64,000 nt of DNA from Nonomuraea ceibae. GTDB lineage: Bacteria; Actinomycetota; Actinomycetes; Streptosporangiales; Streptosporangiaceae. Location of the stretch: NCBI RefSeq assembly GCF_019396325.1, contig NZ_JAHKRO010000039.1, forward strand, positions 1-64,000, read 5' to 3'. How positions within the stretch are numbered: the stretch's first letter is position 1; every line of letters begins with the position of its first letter. A program made the translations under genes and the position numbers. Below are positions 34,630 to 42,949 of the stretch, one piece after another. The notes under the pieces are model-generated. The model made no database searches. It saw nothing but the letters and a program-made list of their open reading frames with translations, and was not told the DNA's origin.

Positions 34630-35889
34630 ATGGCTCTCGCGTCCATCTTCGAGAAAATCGTAGGCTCGGACGCCAACATCGCGTTCATGGCGTATGACGG
34701 CACCAAGGCGGGGCCTGACGGCGCCGACATCGCGATAGAGGTCAAGTCCCCGATCGCGGTCGCCTATCTGGCCCAGGCTCCGGGTGAGCTGGGTCTGGCC
34801 AGGGCGTATGTCTCCGGTCACATCGACGTGCACGGCGACCTCTACACCCTGCTCGACCGCATGTGGAACATCACGACCAACGACCTGACGACCGCGGAGA
34901 AGCTCGCCGCGGTGCGGTCGCTGGGCGTCAAGCCGCTGCTCATGCGGGTGCCGCCGCCTCCGCAGGAGATGCGGCAGAGCACGCTGGCCCGGCTCGGCTC
35001 GCGGCACGCCAAGCAGCGTGACGCCGAGGCGATCCACCACCACTACGACGTGTCCAACCGCTTCTACCGGTGGGTGCTCGGCCCGAGCATGGCCTACACG
35101 TGCGCGGCCTTCCCCGAGGAGGACTCCACGCTGGAGGAGGCGCAGTTCGCCAAGTTCGACCTGGTGGCCAGGAAGCTCGGGCTCAAGCCCGGGATGCGGC
35201 TGCTCGACGTCGGGTGCGGCTGGGGCGGCATGGTCATGCACGCGGCCGAGCACTACGGGGTCAAGGCGCTCGGCGTGACGCTGAGCAAGCAGCAGGCCGA
35301 GTGGGCCCAGAAGGCGATCGCCGACGCCGGGTTGCAGGACCTGGCGGAGGTCCGCTACATGGACTACCGCGACGTCACCGAGTCGGGATTCGACGCGGTG
35401 AGCTCGATCGGCCTGACGGAGCACATCGGCGCGGCCAACCTGCGCTCCTACTTCACGTTCCTCAACGGCAAGCTCAAGCCGGGCGGCCGGATGCTCAACC
35501 ACTGCATCACGCGGCCGACGGGGACCGAGAAGACGTTCAACAAGGGCGGCTTCATCAACCGCTACGTCTTCCCTGACGGGGAGCTGGAGTCGGTGGGCAC
35601 GCTGATCCGCCACATGGAGGACCTCGGCTTCGAGATCCGCCACGAGGAGAACCTGCGCGAGCACTACGCCAAGACCCTGCGCGTCTGGTGCGACAACCTC
35701 GACGCCAACTGGGCCGACGCGGTCGAGGAGGTCGGCATGGGCACCGCCCGCGTGTGGGCGCTGTACATGGCCGGCTGCATCGTCGGCTTCGAGCGCAACA
35801 AGGTGCAGCTCCACCAGGTGCTGGGCGTCAAGCTGGACGAGGACGGCCGCTCCGGCATGCCGCTGCGCCCGGCCCGCGACTGGCCCTGA
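34630..35889 (+). CDS. tmsB: Cyclopropane-synthase-family methyltransferase, TmsB-like
   Basis: A 419-residue SAM-dependent lipid methyltransferase. An N-terminal region of about 130 residues precedes the methyltransferase core, whose SAM motif LLDVGCGWGGMV lies near residue 194. HHHYDVSNRFYRWVLG and the NHCITRP segment belong to the CFA synthase family. Six bp separate it from the TmsA-like gene, so they form an operon. I infer it methylenates C10 of unsaturated phospholipid acyl chains rather than making a cyclopropane, because of its partner. It acts at the inner membrane face. The gene ends flush against the convergent hydrolase. Confidence 0.82.
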   Translation: MALASIFEKIVGSDANIAFMAYDGTKAGPDGADIAIEVKSPIAVAYLAQAPGELGLARAYVSGHIDVHGDLYTLLDRMWNITTNDLTTAEKLAAVRSLGVKPLLMRVPPPPQEMRQSTLARLGSRHAKQRDAEAIHHHYDVSNRFYRWVLGPSMAYTCAAFPEEDSTLEEAQFAKFDLVARKLGLKPGMRLLDVGCGWGGMVMHAAEHYGVKALGVTLSKQQAEWAQKAIADAGLQDLAEVRYMDYRDVTESGFDAVSSIGLTEHIGAANLRSYFTFLNGKLKPGGRMLNHCITRPTGTEKTFNKGGFINRYVFPDGELESVGTLIRHMEDLGFEIRHEENLREHYAKTLRVWCDNLDANWADAVEEVGMGTARVWALYMAGCIVGFERNKVQLHQVLGVKLDEDGRSGMPLRPARDWP

Positions 35890-36699
35890 TCAGCGGTCCA
35901 GCACTTCGTGCAGCGTCTTGGCGAACTCGGCCGGGTGCGTGAGGAAGCCCACGTGCCCGCCGGGAAACTCGGCGATGTCGATGCCGAGCCGCTCGGCCAG
36001 GATCTCGGCGGTGCGGCGGCCGGGCGTGTGATGCGTCTCGGCGCCGCTCCCCAGCGTGAACGGGCCCTGGCGCAGGGCCTCCTCGTCCGGCAGGTAGCCG
36101 GTGAACGAGCACAGCTCGTAGCGCAGGCAGAACTCCAGGTTGGCCGCCACCCGGGCGAGCATCTCGGCGACCGGCGCGGGCTGCGCCGGGTCCGGGTCGG
36201 GCGGGGCCGGCACGCCCAGCGCCTCCGACAGCCGCCGCACCGCGGGCCCGGCGCCGTCGCGGTCGAGGGTGTCGCGCACCTCCGCGAAGAGCGCCCGCCA
36301 GCGCGCGGCGTCGGGTAGCAGTTCGGTCAGCAGCGGCTCGTGCGCCACCAGTGCCCGCACCTGCTCGGGCCGCTGGGCGATCAGGTGCATGCCGACCATG
36401 CCGCCGTAGCTGGTGCCGAAAACGTAGGCGGGCTCGGCGGTGAGGGCGCGCACGAGCAGGTGGGCGTCGCGGGCGTGCTCGGGCAGCCGCTGCTCGCCCG
36501 CCGGCCCGGTCAGGCGGCTGCGGGAGTTGCCGCGAGGGTCGTAGGTGATCACCGTGTAGAGGTCGGCGAGCTGCTGGGCGAGCGGCGCGTACAGGCCGGC
36601 GTCGCCGTCGCCTCCGTTGATCAGCAGCAGGACCGGTCCGGCTCCCCGCACCTCGTAGTACAGCTCCGCCCCGGGCACCGCGAGCCTGCCGCTGTCCAT
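35890..36699 (-). CDS. Alpha/beta hydrolase
   Basis: A 269-residue alpha/beta-fold hydrolase. The nucleophile elbow is GTSYGG (Ser near residue 109), the oxyanion segment is LLLINGGDGD in place of the common HG, and the C-terminal His lies in GGHVGFLTH. Substrate is unknown. The ATG at 36699 follows a GGGGAGA. It is divergent from a flavin monooxygenase across a gap with three copies of a 16-bp operator, so both are likely controlled together. Confidence 0.85.
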   Translation of the reverse strand: MDSGRLAVPGAELYYEVRGAGPVLLLINGGDGDAGLYAPLAQQLADLYTVITYDPRGNSRSRLTGPAGEQRLPEHARDAHLLVRALTAEPAYVFGTSYGGMVGMHLIAQRPEQVRALVAHEPLLTELLPDAARWRALFAEVRDTLDRDGAGPAVRRLSEALGVPAPPDPDPAQPAPVAEMLARVAANLEFCLRYELCSFTGYLPDEEALRQGPFTLGSGAETHHTPGRRTAEILAERLGIDIAEFPGGHVGFLTHPAEFAKTLHEVLDR

Positions 36700-36769
36700 C
36701 GTCGTCTCCCCGTGATTGACCTGTTTCCCGTTCTGATCGTCCGTGGGAGCCGGGACGTTTCTCCGTGAT

Positions 36770-36785
36770 GCCAACAACTGTAGGC
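36770..36785. promoter_or_regulatory. Operator site A (GCCAACAACTGTAGGC)
   Basis: Near-palindrome fitting GCCWACA-N2-YGTWGGC. It overlaps site B by 2 bp. Confidence 0.65.
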
Positions 36786-36799
36786 CAACAACTGTTGAC
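36784..36799. promoter_or_regulatory. Operator site B (GCCAACAACTGTTGAC)
   Basis: Second copy of the same element; the centres of A and B are 14 bp apart. Confidence 0.65.
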
Positions 36800-36826
36800 T
36801 TCCTTGGCCGCGCTGTCTAGCGTGAT

Positions 36827-36842
36827 GCCTACAAGCGTTGGC
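36827..36842. promoter_or_regulatory. Operator site C (GCCTACAAGCGTTGGC)
   Basis: Third copy, 43 bp from site B and 4 bp before the monooxygenase Shine-Dalgarno GGAGG. No regulator gene is adjacent. Confidence 0.65.
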
Positions 36843-36856
36843 AATTGGAGGAACCC

Positions 36857-37987
36857 ATGGACGTCCTCATCGTCGGAGCCGGTCCCGTCGGCCTCACCGC
36901 CGCCCTCGTGCTCACCCAGCGCGGACACGCGGTGACCATCCTCGACGCCCAGGCCGAAGGCGCCAACACCTCGCGCGCCGCCGTCGTCCACGCCCGCACC
37001 CTGGAACTGCTGGAGCCGTACGGAGTGGCCGCCGCCCTGGCCGGGCGCGGCGTCCACACGCCCCGCTTCACCATCCGCGACCGCGACCGGCTGCTCGTGC
37101 CCGTCCCGTTCGGCGACCTGCCCACCCGCTACCCGTACACGCTGATGATCTCCCAGGCCGACACGGAGGCGTTCCTGCTGGCCCGCCTGGAGGAGCTCGG
37201 CGGAAAGGTCCTGCGCCCGGTCACGCTGACCGCCCTGGAGCAGGACGCGGGCGGCGTCACCGCCACGCTCGACGACGGCCGGCGGCTGCGCGCCACCTAC
37301 CTGATCGGCGCCGACGGCATGCACAGCACGGTACGGGAGGCCACCGGCATCCCCTTCGACGGAGGCACGTACGCCGAGTCGTTCACCCTCGCCGACGTGC
37401 GGCTGAGCGGCGGCGTGCCGCACGACGAGGTCATCCTCTACTTCTCACCCGCCGGGCTCGTCGTGGTCGCGCCGCTCCCCGGCGGCCTGCACCGCGTCGT
37501 CGCCACCGTCGCCGAGGCCCCGCGCGAGCCGGACACCGCGTTCGTCCAGGCGCTGCTCGACGCCCGGGGCCCGCAGGCGTCGCCCGCCGTCGTGCACGAG
37601 GTCGTGTGGGGCTCGCGCTTCCGCGTCCACCACCGCGTCGCCGGCACCTTCCGCCGAGGCCGCGTCCTGCTCGCCGGGGACGCCGCGCACGTGCACTCCC
37701 CGGCCGGCGGCCAGGGCATGAACCTCGGCATCGAGGACGCCGTCACCCTCGCCGAGCTGCTCGCCCGCGTCCTCGACGGCGAGCCCGACACCCTGCTCGA
37801 CACCCACACGGCCACCCGGCGGCCCGTCGCCGGGAAGGTCGTCGCGCTGGCGGGCCGCCTCACCCGCCTGGCCACCGCCCGGGCGGCCTGGCGTCCGCTG
37901 CGCAACCTCGTCCTGACGGCCGCTGGCCGCCTCCCGGCCGTGCGCCGCCGCCTGGCCTGGCAGCTGTCCGGCCTCGACCGCCGCTGA
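36857..37987 (+). CDS. FAD-dependent monooxygenase (class A, Rox/PHBH-like)
   Basis: A 376-residue flavin hydroxylase. GAGPVGLTAALVL is the FAD loop (residues 7-19), GADGMHSTVRE the DG motif and AGDAAHVHSPAGGQGMNLG the second FAD motif with the usual HxxxPxGGxGxN pattern. The overall pattern is that of aromatic/polyketide hydroxylases, including rifampicin and tetracycline monooxygenases, but a short C-terminus argues for a small aromatic substrate. GGAGG lies 5 nt before the ATG. It lies opposite the alpha/beta hydrolase, a partner that could open the hydroxylated product. Confidence 0.88.
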   Translation: MDVLIVGAGPVGLTAALVLTQRGHAVTILDAQAEGANTSRAAVVHARTLELLEPYGVAAALAGRGVHTPRFTIRDRDRLLVPVPFGDLPTRYPYTLMISQADTEAFLLARLEELGGKVLRPVTLTALEQDAGGVTATLDDGRRLRATYLIGADGMHSTVREATGIPFDGGTYAESFTLADVRLSGGVPHDEVILYFSPAGLVVVAPLPGGLHRVVATVAEAPREPDTAFVQALLDARGPQASPAVVHEVVWGSRFRVHHRVAGTFRRGRVLLAGDAAHVHSPAGGQGMNLGIEDAVTLAELLARVLDGEPDTLLDTHTATRRPVAGKVVALAGRLTRLATARAAWRPLRNLVLTAAGRLPAVRRRLAWQLSGLDRR

Positions 37988-37993
37988 CCGGGC

Positions 37994-38857
37994 TCACGCC
38001 GCCCTGAGCAGCTCGATCAGCGCCGAGATGCTCTGGTCGCCGCGCCCCTGCGCCACGGCCCGCTCGATCAGGTCGTGCATCGGCGCCTGCCAGGAGACGT
38101 CCACCCGCGCCTCGTCGCCGAGCGAGCGCTCCTCGTCCAGGCCCGCGTGGAAGAGCCCGATGGCGGAGGCGGGCTCGCCGTAGTCTCCGGAGTCGATCTC
38201 CCTGGCCAGCTCCGGCAGCACGGACCCGATCATCTCCAGCCATTTGACGGAGTACGGCACCAGCGTGCGCGCCTCCAGGCCCCGGGCCGTCACCAGCGCC
38301 GCGCCCTGAAGGAACCCCAGCAGCGCCGGCAGCAGGATGCCGCCGACCGCGCTCTCGTACAGCGCCGCCAGATCCGGCTCCTCGCCCAGGTGCACGGTGT
38401 CGCCGCCGAGGACACGCAGCGTCTTCTCGTGCTCGTCGAACACCGCCCGGTCGCCGCTGTAGTAGAGCAGCGTGTCCGGCGCGCCCACGGCGGAGGGCAC
38501 GTTCTTCACCGCGCCGTCGAGGAAGCGGGCGCCGTGCCCGGCGGCCCAGGCGGCCAGGTCGCGGGCCGCGGCGGGCGTCCCGCTGTTCAGGGTGACCAGG
38601 GTGCGCCCGGCCAGCGCTCCGGCGGCCGGCTCCAGCGCCTCCCGGGTGGCGGCGTAGGTGGTCAGGCAGGCGACGACGAGCGGGCTCGCCGCGACCGCGC
38701 CGGCGACGTCCGCCGCCCGCTCGGCTCCCCGGGAAACCAGGGGCGCGGCCTTCTCCGGGGTGCGGTTCCACACGGTCGTCCGGAGCCCGGCGTCGACGAA
38801 GGCCCCGGCCAGCGCCGCGCCCATCGAGCCCAGGCCGAGAACGGTCACGTCGGTCAT
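37994..38857 (-). CDS. Imine-reductase/beta-hydroxyacid-dehydrogenase-like oxidoreductase
   Basis: A 287-residue NAD(P)-dependent enzyme. The Rossmann motif is GLGSMGAALAGAF (residues 8-20), then WNRTPEKA suggesting NADP use. The catalytic Lys of 3-hydroxyisobutyrate dehydrogenases is absent: YESAVGGILLPALLGFLQG occupies that helix. This is the pattern of the imine-reductase-like branch. The C-terminal helices would form an intertwined dimer. It is divergent from the HxlR regulator 108 bp away, whose likely operator lies between, so it is probably its target. Confidence 0.82.
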   Translation of the reverse strand: MTDVTVLGLGSMGAALAGAFVDAGLRTTVWNRTPEKAAPLVSRGAERAADVAGAVAASPLVVACLTTYAATREALEPAAGALAGRTLVTLNSGTPAAARDLAAWAAGHGARFLDGAVKNVPSAVGAPDTLLYYSGDRAVFDEHEKTLRVLGGDTVHLGEEPDLAALYESAVGGILLPALLGFLQGAALVTARGLEARTLVPYSVKWLEMIGSVLPELAREIDSGDYGEPASAIGLFHAGLDEERSLGDEARVDVSWQAPMHDLIERAVAQGRGDQSISALIELLRAA

Positions 38858-38916
38858 AGGTGTTCTCCCATCGGTTGATCAGGTCACATGCTGGCCCCTC
38901 CGCTGACATTTGCTCA

Positions 38917-38941
38917 AGTACCTACTATTTTGTCGGGTACT
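38917..38941. promoter_or_regulatory. Inverted repeat AGTACC-13-GGTACT (HxlR operator candidate)
   Basis: Perfect 6-bp arms in the divergent gap, 24 bp before the HxlR start. The A/T-rich spacer is unlike the surrounding DNA. HxlR proteins commonly bind such GTAC-containing repeats next to their own genes. Confidence 0.55.
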
Positions 38942-38965
38942 GACATCGAGGTAAGTGAGGCGCTG

Positions 38966-39292
38966 ATGACACGGACCTTCACCTGCGGGCTCGACGCCGC
39001 CATCGCCGTCATGGGCGGCAAGTGGAAGGGCCTGATCCTGTTCGCGCTGGGCGAGGGCCCGGTGCGGTTCGGCGAGCTGCGGCGCGCGGTGCCCGGCATC
39101 AGCGAGCGCGTGCTGATCCAGCAACTGCGCGAGATGGAGGCGAACGGCCTGGTGCATCGCGAGGTCTACCACCAGGTGCCGCCGAAGGTCGAGTACTCGC
39201 TGACGGAGTTCGGCCAGTCGCTCAACACCGCCCTCGCCCCGCTCGGCACCTGGGGAGAAGAGCACCTCGACCGCATCGAGGCCCTCTTCTAG
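38966..39292 (+). CDS. HxlR-family regulator
   Basis: A 108-residue winged-helix protein. The family core is complete: MGGKWKGLILFALGEGPVRFGELRR, ISERVLIQQLREMEANGLVHRE and VEYSLTEFGQSL. A Cys at residue 7 (TFTCGLDAAI) is in the position of the redox-active Cys of HypR/QorR-like quinone and electrophile sensors. GAGG lies 5 nt before the ATG at 38966. It overlaps the convergent ATPase gene by 4 bp. It probably controls the divergent imine-reductase-like gene. Confidence 0.88.
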   Translation: MTRTFTCGLDAAIAVMGGKWKGLILFALGEGPVRFGELRRAVPGISERVLIQQLREMEANGLVHREVYHQVPPKVEYSLTEFGQSLNTALAPLGTWGEEHLDRIEALF

Positions 39293-39819
39293 CCGCCCGT
39301 CCCGAGCTCGCGCGCCACGAACCCGGCCCGCTCCTCGACGCTCGCCCGGGGCAGCACGACCAGCTCGTAGCCGTACTCCTGGTATGCCGCCACGCAGGCC
39401 TCGTAGGTGCGCTCGGCCTCGGCGAGATCCTGCTTGCGCTCGGCGTCCCGCTCGTAGATCTCCGGCCACGGCGGCGCCGCGAACACCCGCCCGTAGCGCA
39501 CGGCCCGGGCGGCGGCGCGCACGTGCGGCGGGACCGGCAGGCCCGACAGCGTGAGGTAGGCGGCCACGTCCACCACCCCCCGGTCGAACAGCACCGTGCC
39601 GTCCTCAGGGGCCTCCCGGTAGGAGCGCAGGTCGAAGGAGAGCATCAGCTCGGCGAACAGCCCGGGATCGGCCCACGGCAGCGCGGCGCCGCCGATGGCC
39701 GCCTGCTCCCGGATGATCGCCCGGCCCGCCTCCGGCATGGCGGCGAGCCCGCGTCCGCGCAGAGCCTCGACGAGCGTGCTCTTGCCGGACCCGGGCCCGC
39801 CGGTGAAGACGACGTACAT
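39289..39819 (-). CDS. AAA ATPase / P-loop kinase-like protein
   Basis: A 176-residue P-loop protein. Walker A is GGPGSGKST (residues 7-15), followed by a conserved EAGRAIIREQ and FDRGVVDVAAYL that resemble the NadR/ATP-NAD kinase-like AAA_28 family. The length is that of a complete single-domain kinase. Substrate is unknown. It has little space upstream and shares no obvious operon. Confidence 0.75.
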   Translation of the reverse strand: MYVVFTGGPGSGKSTLVEALRGRGLAAMPEAGRAIIREQAAIGGAALPWADPGLFAELMLSFDLRSYREAPEDGTVLFDRGVVDVAAYLTLSGLPVPPHVRAAARAVRYGRVFAAPPWPEIYERDAERKQDLAEAERTYEACVAAYQEYGYELVVLPRASVEERAGFVARELGTGG

Positions 39820-39845
39820 GGGACAACCATCCCACCGCCCGGTGG

Positions 39846-41147
39846 TCAGGCCGTCGCGCAGGGGGAGCCGTTGAGGGTGAAGGCGGCCGGCTCGGCGGTG
39901 TCGCCCGAGTGGGTCGCCTGGAAGCCGAACGACGCCGACGCGCCCGGCGCGATCGCCCCGTTGTAGGCGACGTTCCTGGCCGTCACCTGGCCGCTCGACG
40001 GCGACAGCGTGGCGTTCCACGCGCCCGTGACGCTCTGCCCCTGCGGCAGCGTGAAGGCCAGCGACCAGGCCGACACCGGGGTGGAGCCGGTGTTCGTGAT
40101 GGTGACCGCGGTCGTGAACCCGGTGTTCCAGGTGCTCATCGTGTACGTGACGCGGCACCCGCCCGGCGGCGGCGTCGCCGTGGTCGTGGCCGTGGGCGTG
40201 ATGCTCGGAGAGGTCGTCGGGCCGGGCTCCGACAGGCCGAGGAAGTCGATCGTGGCCCCGGCCATCCCGCCGACCGGCAGGCTGTGGCCCACGCCCTGGA
40301 GGCTGACGGCCTCGACGGCCACGTTCGTGCCGGTGCCGCCGTAGCGGGTCCTGGTCCAGGACGGCTGCGGCTGGTCGGTGCGGGCGGGCGTCTGGCTCAG
40401 GCCGTGGACGTTCGTCCACTGCTTGATCTGCTCCTGGAAGTTCGGGTAGCGCAGCGTGCTGTCCTCGGTGCCGTGCCAGATCTGCATGCGCGGCCGGGCG
40501 CCGCCGTAGCCCGGGTAGGCGGCGCGGACCAGGTCGCCCCACTGCTGCGGCGTCCGGCTGATCTGGCCGTTGGCGCACGCGCTGTTCCAGCTCGACCCGT
40601 CGGTGGTGGCGAAGCAGCCGAACGGCACGCCCATGTACGACGCGCCCGCCTCGAACACGTCAGGGTAGGCGCCGATAAGCACGTTCGTCATCATGCCGCC
40701 GGACGAGGCGCCCACCGCGTAGGTGCGGCCGGGGTCGGCGCCGTAGCGCTGCTCGACCCAGCGGACCATGGACACGATGCCGACCGGGTCGCTGCCGCCG
40801 TCGTGCCGCAGCGCCTGCGGCGAGGAGACGTCGTAGCAGGAGCCGCTTCTGGTGGCCGACGGGTAGATGACGATGAACTTGTGCCGGTCGGCCAGCGAGG
40901 CGAACTCCGTGCCGGAGTAGAACGCCGGTCCCGACCCGGTGCAGTAGTGCACGGCCACCAGCACCGCCGGGCGCGCGCCGACGCCGTCGGGCACGTACAG
41001 GTGCATGCGCAGGCCGGTGGGGTTCGTGCCGAAGCCGGTGACCTCCGTCAGCTGGGCCGAGGCGGCAGGCGGCGCCAGGGCCAGCGCCGCCGCGGCGATC
41101 GTCACGGCCGCCGCCACGGCTCCCGCGATCCGGGATCTGATGCTCAT
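39846..41147 (-). CDS. Secreted CE1/PHB-depolymerase-type esterase with CBM2
   Basis: A 433-residue secreted enzyme. Residues 1-31 are a signal peptide. The esterase domain (about 40-310) has the nucleophile in VGASSGGM, a disulfide-prone VHYCTGSG and the His in GVGHSLP, as in LpqC/acetylxylan esterases. A Thr/Pro linker (about 315-335) joins a C-terminal CBM2 (CRVTYTMSTWNTGFTTAVTITNTG onward, to Cys430) that binds cellulose or xylan. It probably removes acetyl or feruloyl groups from hemicellulose. A GAAACGTTTC palindrome upstream fits LacI-type carbohydrate repression. Confidence 0.9.
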   Translation of the reverse strand: MSIRSRIAGAVAAAVTIAAAALALAPPAASAQLTEVTGFGTNPTGLRMHLYVPDGVGARPAVLVAVHYCTGSGPAFYSGTEFASLADRHKFIVIYPSATRSGSCYDVSSPQALRHDGGSDPVGIVSMVRWVEQRYGADPGRTYAVGASSGGMMTNVLIGAYPDVFEAGASYMGVPFGCFATTDGSSWNSACANGQISRTPQQWGDLVRAAYPGYGGARPRMQIWHGTEDSTLRYPNFQEQIKQWTNVHGLSQTPARTDQPQPSWTRTRYGGTGTNVAVEAVSLQGVGHSLPVGGMAGATIDFLGLSEPGPTTSPSITPTATTTATPPPGGCRVTYTMSTWNTGFTTAVTITNTGSTPVSAWSLAFTLPQGQSVTGAWNATLSPSSGQVTARNVAYNGAIAPGASASFGFQATHSGDTAEPAAFTLNGSPCATA

Positions 41148-41160
41148 CGAGTTCCTCTCC

Positions 41161-41181
41161 CTCGAACTGAAACGTTTCGAG
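41161..41181. promoter_or_regulatory. LacI-type operator candidate with GAAACGTTTC core
   Basis: A perfect 10-bp palindrome GAAACGTTTC (41169-41178) lies inside a wider CTCGAA-9-TTCGAG inverted repeat, 14 bp upstream of the esterase ATG. A central CG step in such a palindrome is typical of LacI-family operators. Confidence 0.55.
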
Positions 41182-41219
41182 TGTGGACAGAAAATTTCGA
41201 TCGAGCAATGCCCTGACGA

Positions 41220-41254
41220 CGACGCCCTCCCGGCACGCAGCTGGGAGGGCGTCG
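41220..41254 (-). terminator. 12-bp stem hairpin after acyl-CoA ligase
   Basis: Perfect arms CGACGCCCTCCC and GGGAGGGCGTCG with an 11-nt loop lie 20 bp past the ligase stop and before the esterase promoter. There is no T-run, as is common for actinobacterial terminators. Confidence 0.6.
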
Positions 41255-41273
41255 GCGGCTGAAAGTTTCGGCG

Positions 41274-42809
41274 TCAGCGCAGCTCGCGCTTGAGGATCTT
41301 GCCCGTCGCCGTCATCGGGAGCGCGTCGCGGAACTCGACCACCCGCGGGTACTTGTAGGCCGCCATGGCCTCGCGGCTCCAGGCGATCAGGTCGTCCTCG
41401 GTCAGCGACGATCCCGGGGTGCGGATCACGTACGCCTTGATCTCCTCGCCGTGGGAGTCGTGCGGGACGCCGACGACGGCGGCCAGCGAGACCTCCTCGT
41501 GGCCCATGAGGACCTCCTCCACCTCGCGCGGGTAGACGTTGAACCCGCCGCGGATGATCATGTCCTTGGCCCGGTCGATGATGGAGTAGTAGCCGTCGGC
41601 GTCCCGGGTGGCGATGTCGCCGGTGCGGAACCAGCCGTCGCGCATCACCTCGGCGGTGGCCTCGGGGCGGCCGTAGTAGCCCTTCATGACGTTGTGGCCG
41701 CGCACCGCGATCTCGCCCGGGCCCTCGCCCTCGACGGTCTTCCAGTCGGGGTCGACCAGCCGCATCTCCACGCCCCAGATCGGGGTGCCGATCGTGCCCG
41801 GCTTGGTAGGCCGGCCGAGCTGGTTGAAGCTCGCCACCGGCGAGGTCTCCGACAGGCCGTAGCCCTCCAGGATCGGGATGCCGAACGTCTTCTCGAAGTC
41901 CTTGAGCACCTCGACCGGCGAGGCCGAGCCGCCCGCCACCGCGATCCGCAGCGTGGACGGGGCCTCCTCGCCGTCGGCGTGGATCTTGGTGAGCAGGGCC
42001 CAGTACATGGTCGGCACGCCCGCGAAGAACGTGACCCCCTCGGCGCGCATGATGGCCAGCGCCTCACCCGGCTCGAAGCGCGGCATCAGCACCAGCGTCG
42101 CGCCGCGCATGAAACCGGTGTTGAGGATGACCGTCTGCCCGAAGGAGTGGAACAGCGGCAGCACCGCCAGATAGGTGTCGCCGCCCTCGGTGCGCGGGAA
42201 CATCTTGTCGTTGACCATGACGTTCATGACCATGTTCTGGTGGCTGAGCTCGGCGCCCTTGGGGCGGCCCGTGGTGCCCGAGGTGTAGAGGATGACCGCG
42301 GTGTCGTCGGGCGCGGTCTGCACGGTCTCGAACTCGCCCGACATCCCGCCCAGCGCCGCCCAGATCGACTCGCCGTACTCCGACTCCGTGGCCAGCGCCG
42401 TGGCGGGCAGCACGAAGAAGTGCTCGCACCCCTCGGCCGCCTCGAACCCCGCCTTGCCGCGCTCGCCCAGCGGCAGCTCCGGTGTGCCCTCGAAGCAGAA
42501 CAGCGCCTTGGCGTCGCTGTCGTCGAGGTGGTAGGCGATCTCCCGCGACTGCAGCAGCACGTTGAGCGGCACCACCGTCGCCCCGGCCTTGAGGATGCCG
42601 AAGTAGACGAACGGGAAGTAGGGCAGGTTGGGACAGGCGATCGCCACCTTGTCGCCCTTGCCGATGCCGCGCGACACGAGCAGGTTCGCGACCTGGCAGG
42701 CCACCGTGTCGATCATGGAGTAGGGCAGTCGCATGTCCCCGAAGACGATCGCGGTGGCATCCGGGGTGTTGCGCGCGCTGTCCTCCAGGACGCTCGACAG
42801 GTTGAGCAT
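41274..42809 (-). CDS. Long-chain fatty-acid-CoA ligase
   Basis: A 511-residue adenylate-forming enzyme. The P-loop ILYTSGTTGRPKGAE lies near residue 178, the adenine motif GYGLSETSP and the TGD hinge region GWFRTGDIATRD follow, and the catalytic Lys is in ATGKILKREL at the C-terminus. It activates a carboxylic acid to acyl-CoA via acyl-AMP. It is divergent from a GMC oxidoreductase across a TetR-type inverted repeat (42861-42874). Confidence 0.92.
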   Translation of the reverse strand: MLNLSSVLEDSARNTPDATAIVFGDMRLPYSMIDTVACQVANLLVSRGIGKGDKVAIACPNLPYFPFVYFGILKAGATVVPLNVLLQSREIAYHLDDSDAKALFCFEGTPELPLGERGKAGFEAAEGCEHFFVLPATALATESEYGESIWAALGGMSGEFETVQTAPDDTAVILYTSGTTGRPKGAELSHQNMVMNVMVNDKMFPRTEGGDTYLAVLPLFHSFGQTVILNTGFMRGATLVLMPRFEPGEALAIMRAEGVTFFAGVPTMYWALLTKIHADGEEAPSTLRIAVAGGSASPVEVLKDFEKTFGIPILEGYGLSETSPVASFNQLGRPTKPGTIGTPIWGVEMRLVDPDWKTVEGEGPGEIAVRGHNVMKGYYGRPEATAEVMRDGWFRTGDIATRDADGYYSIIDRAKDMIIRGGFNVYPREVEEVLMGHEEVSLAAVVGVPHDSHGEEIKAYVIRTPGSSLTEDDLIAWSREAMAAYKYPRVVEFRDALPMTATGKILKRELR

Positions 42810-42860
42810 GCCTTTCCTCCCTCATCCAGGTGCTTGGGCACATCCTGTCAGCCTGACCAT

Positions 42861-42874
42861 ACCGACTGGTAGGT
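42861..42874. promoter_or_regulatory. TetR-type operator candidate ACCGAC-TG-GTAGGT
   Basis: Arms match at 5 of 6 positions; the inner TACC-GACT-GGTA is perfect (42860-42871). Such ACCRAC-type sites control many actinobacterial fatty-acid and acyl-CoA ligase genes. No TetR gene is adjacent. Confidence 0.45.
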
Positions 42875-42949
42875 AACAGAGGTCACAAGTATGTATGGAC
42901 GCGCCCCGTCGCCTGGAGTAAGCAAGTAGCACATCACTGAGGAGTGGCC

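Noticed and set aside
40000..41216. Long rightward frames opposite the esterase, and similar frames opposite most genes
   Set aside because: Mirror frames expected from high third-position G+C; no domain content or ribosome sites.
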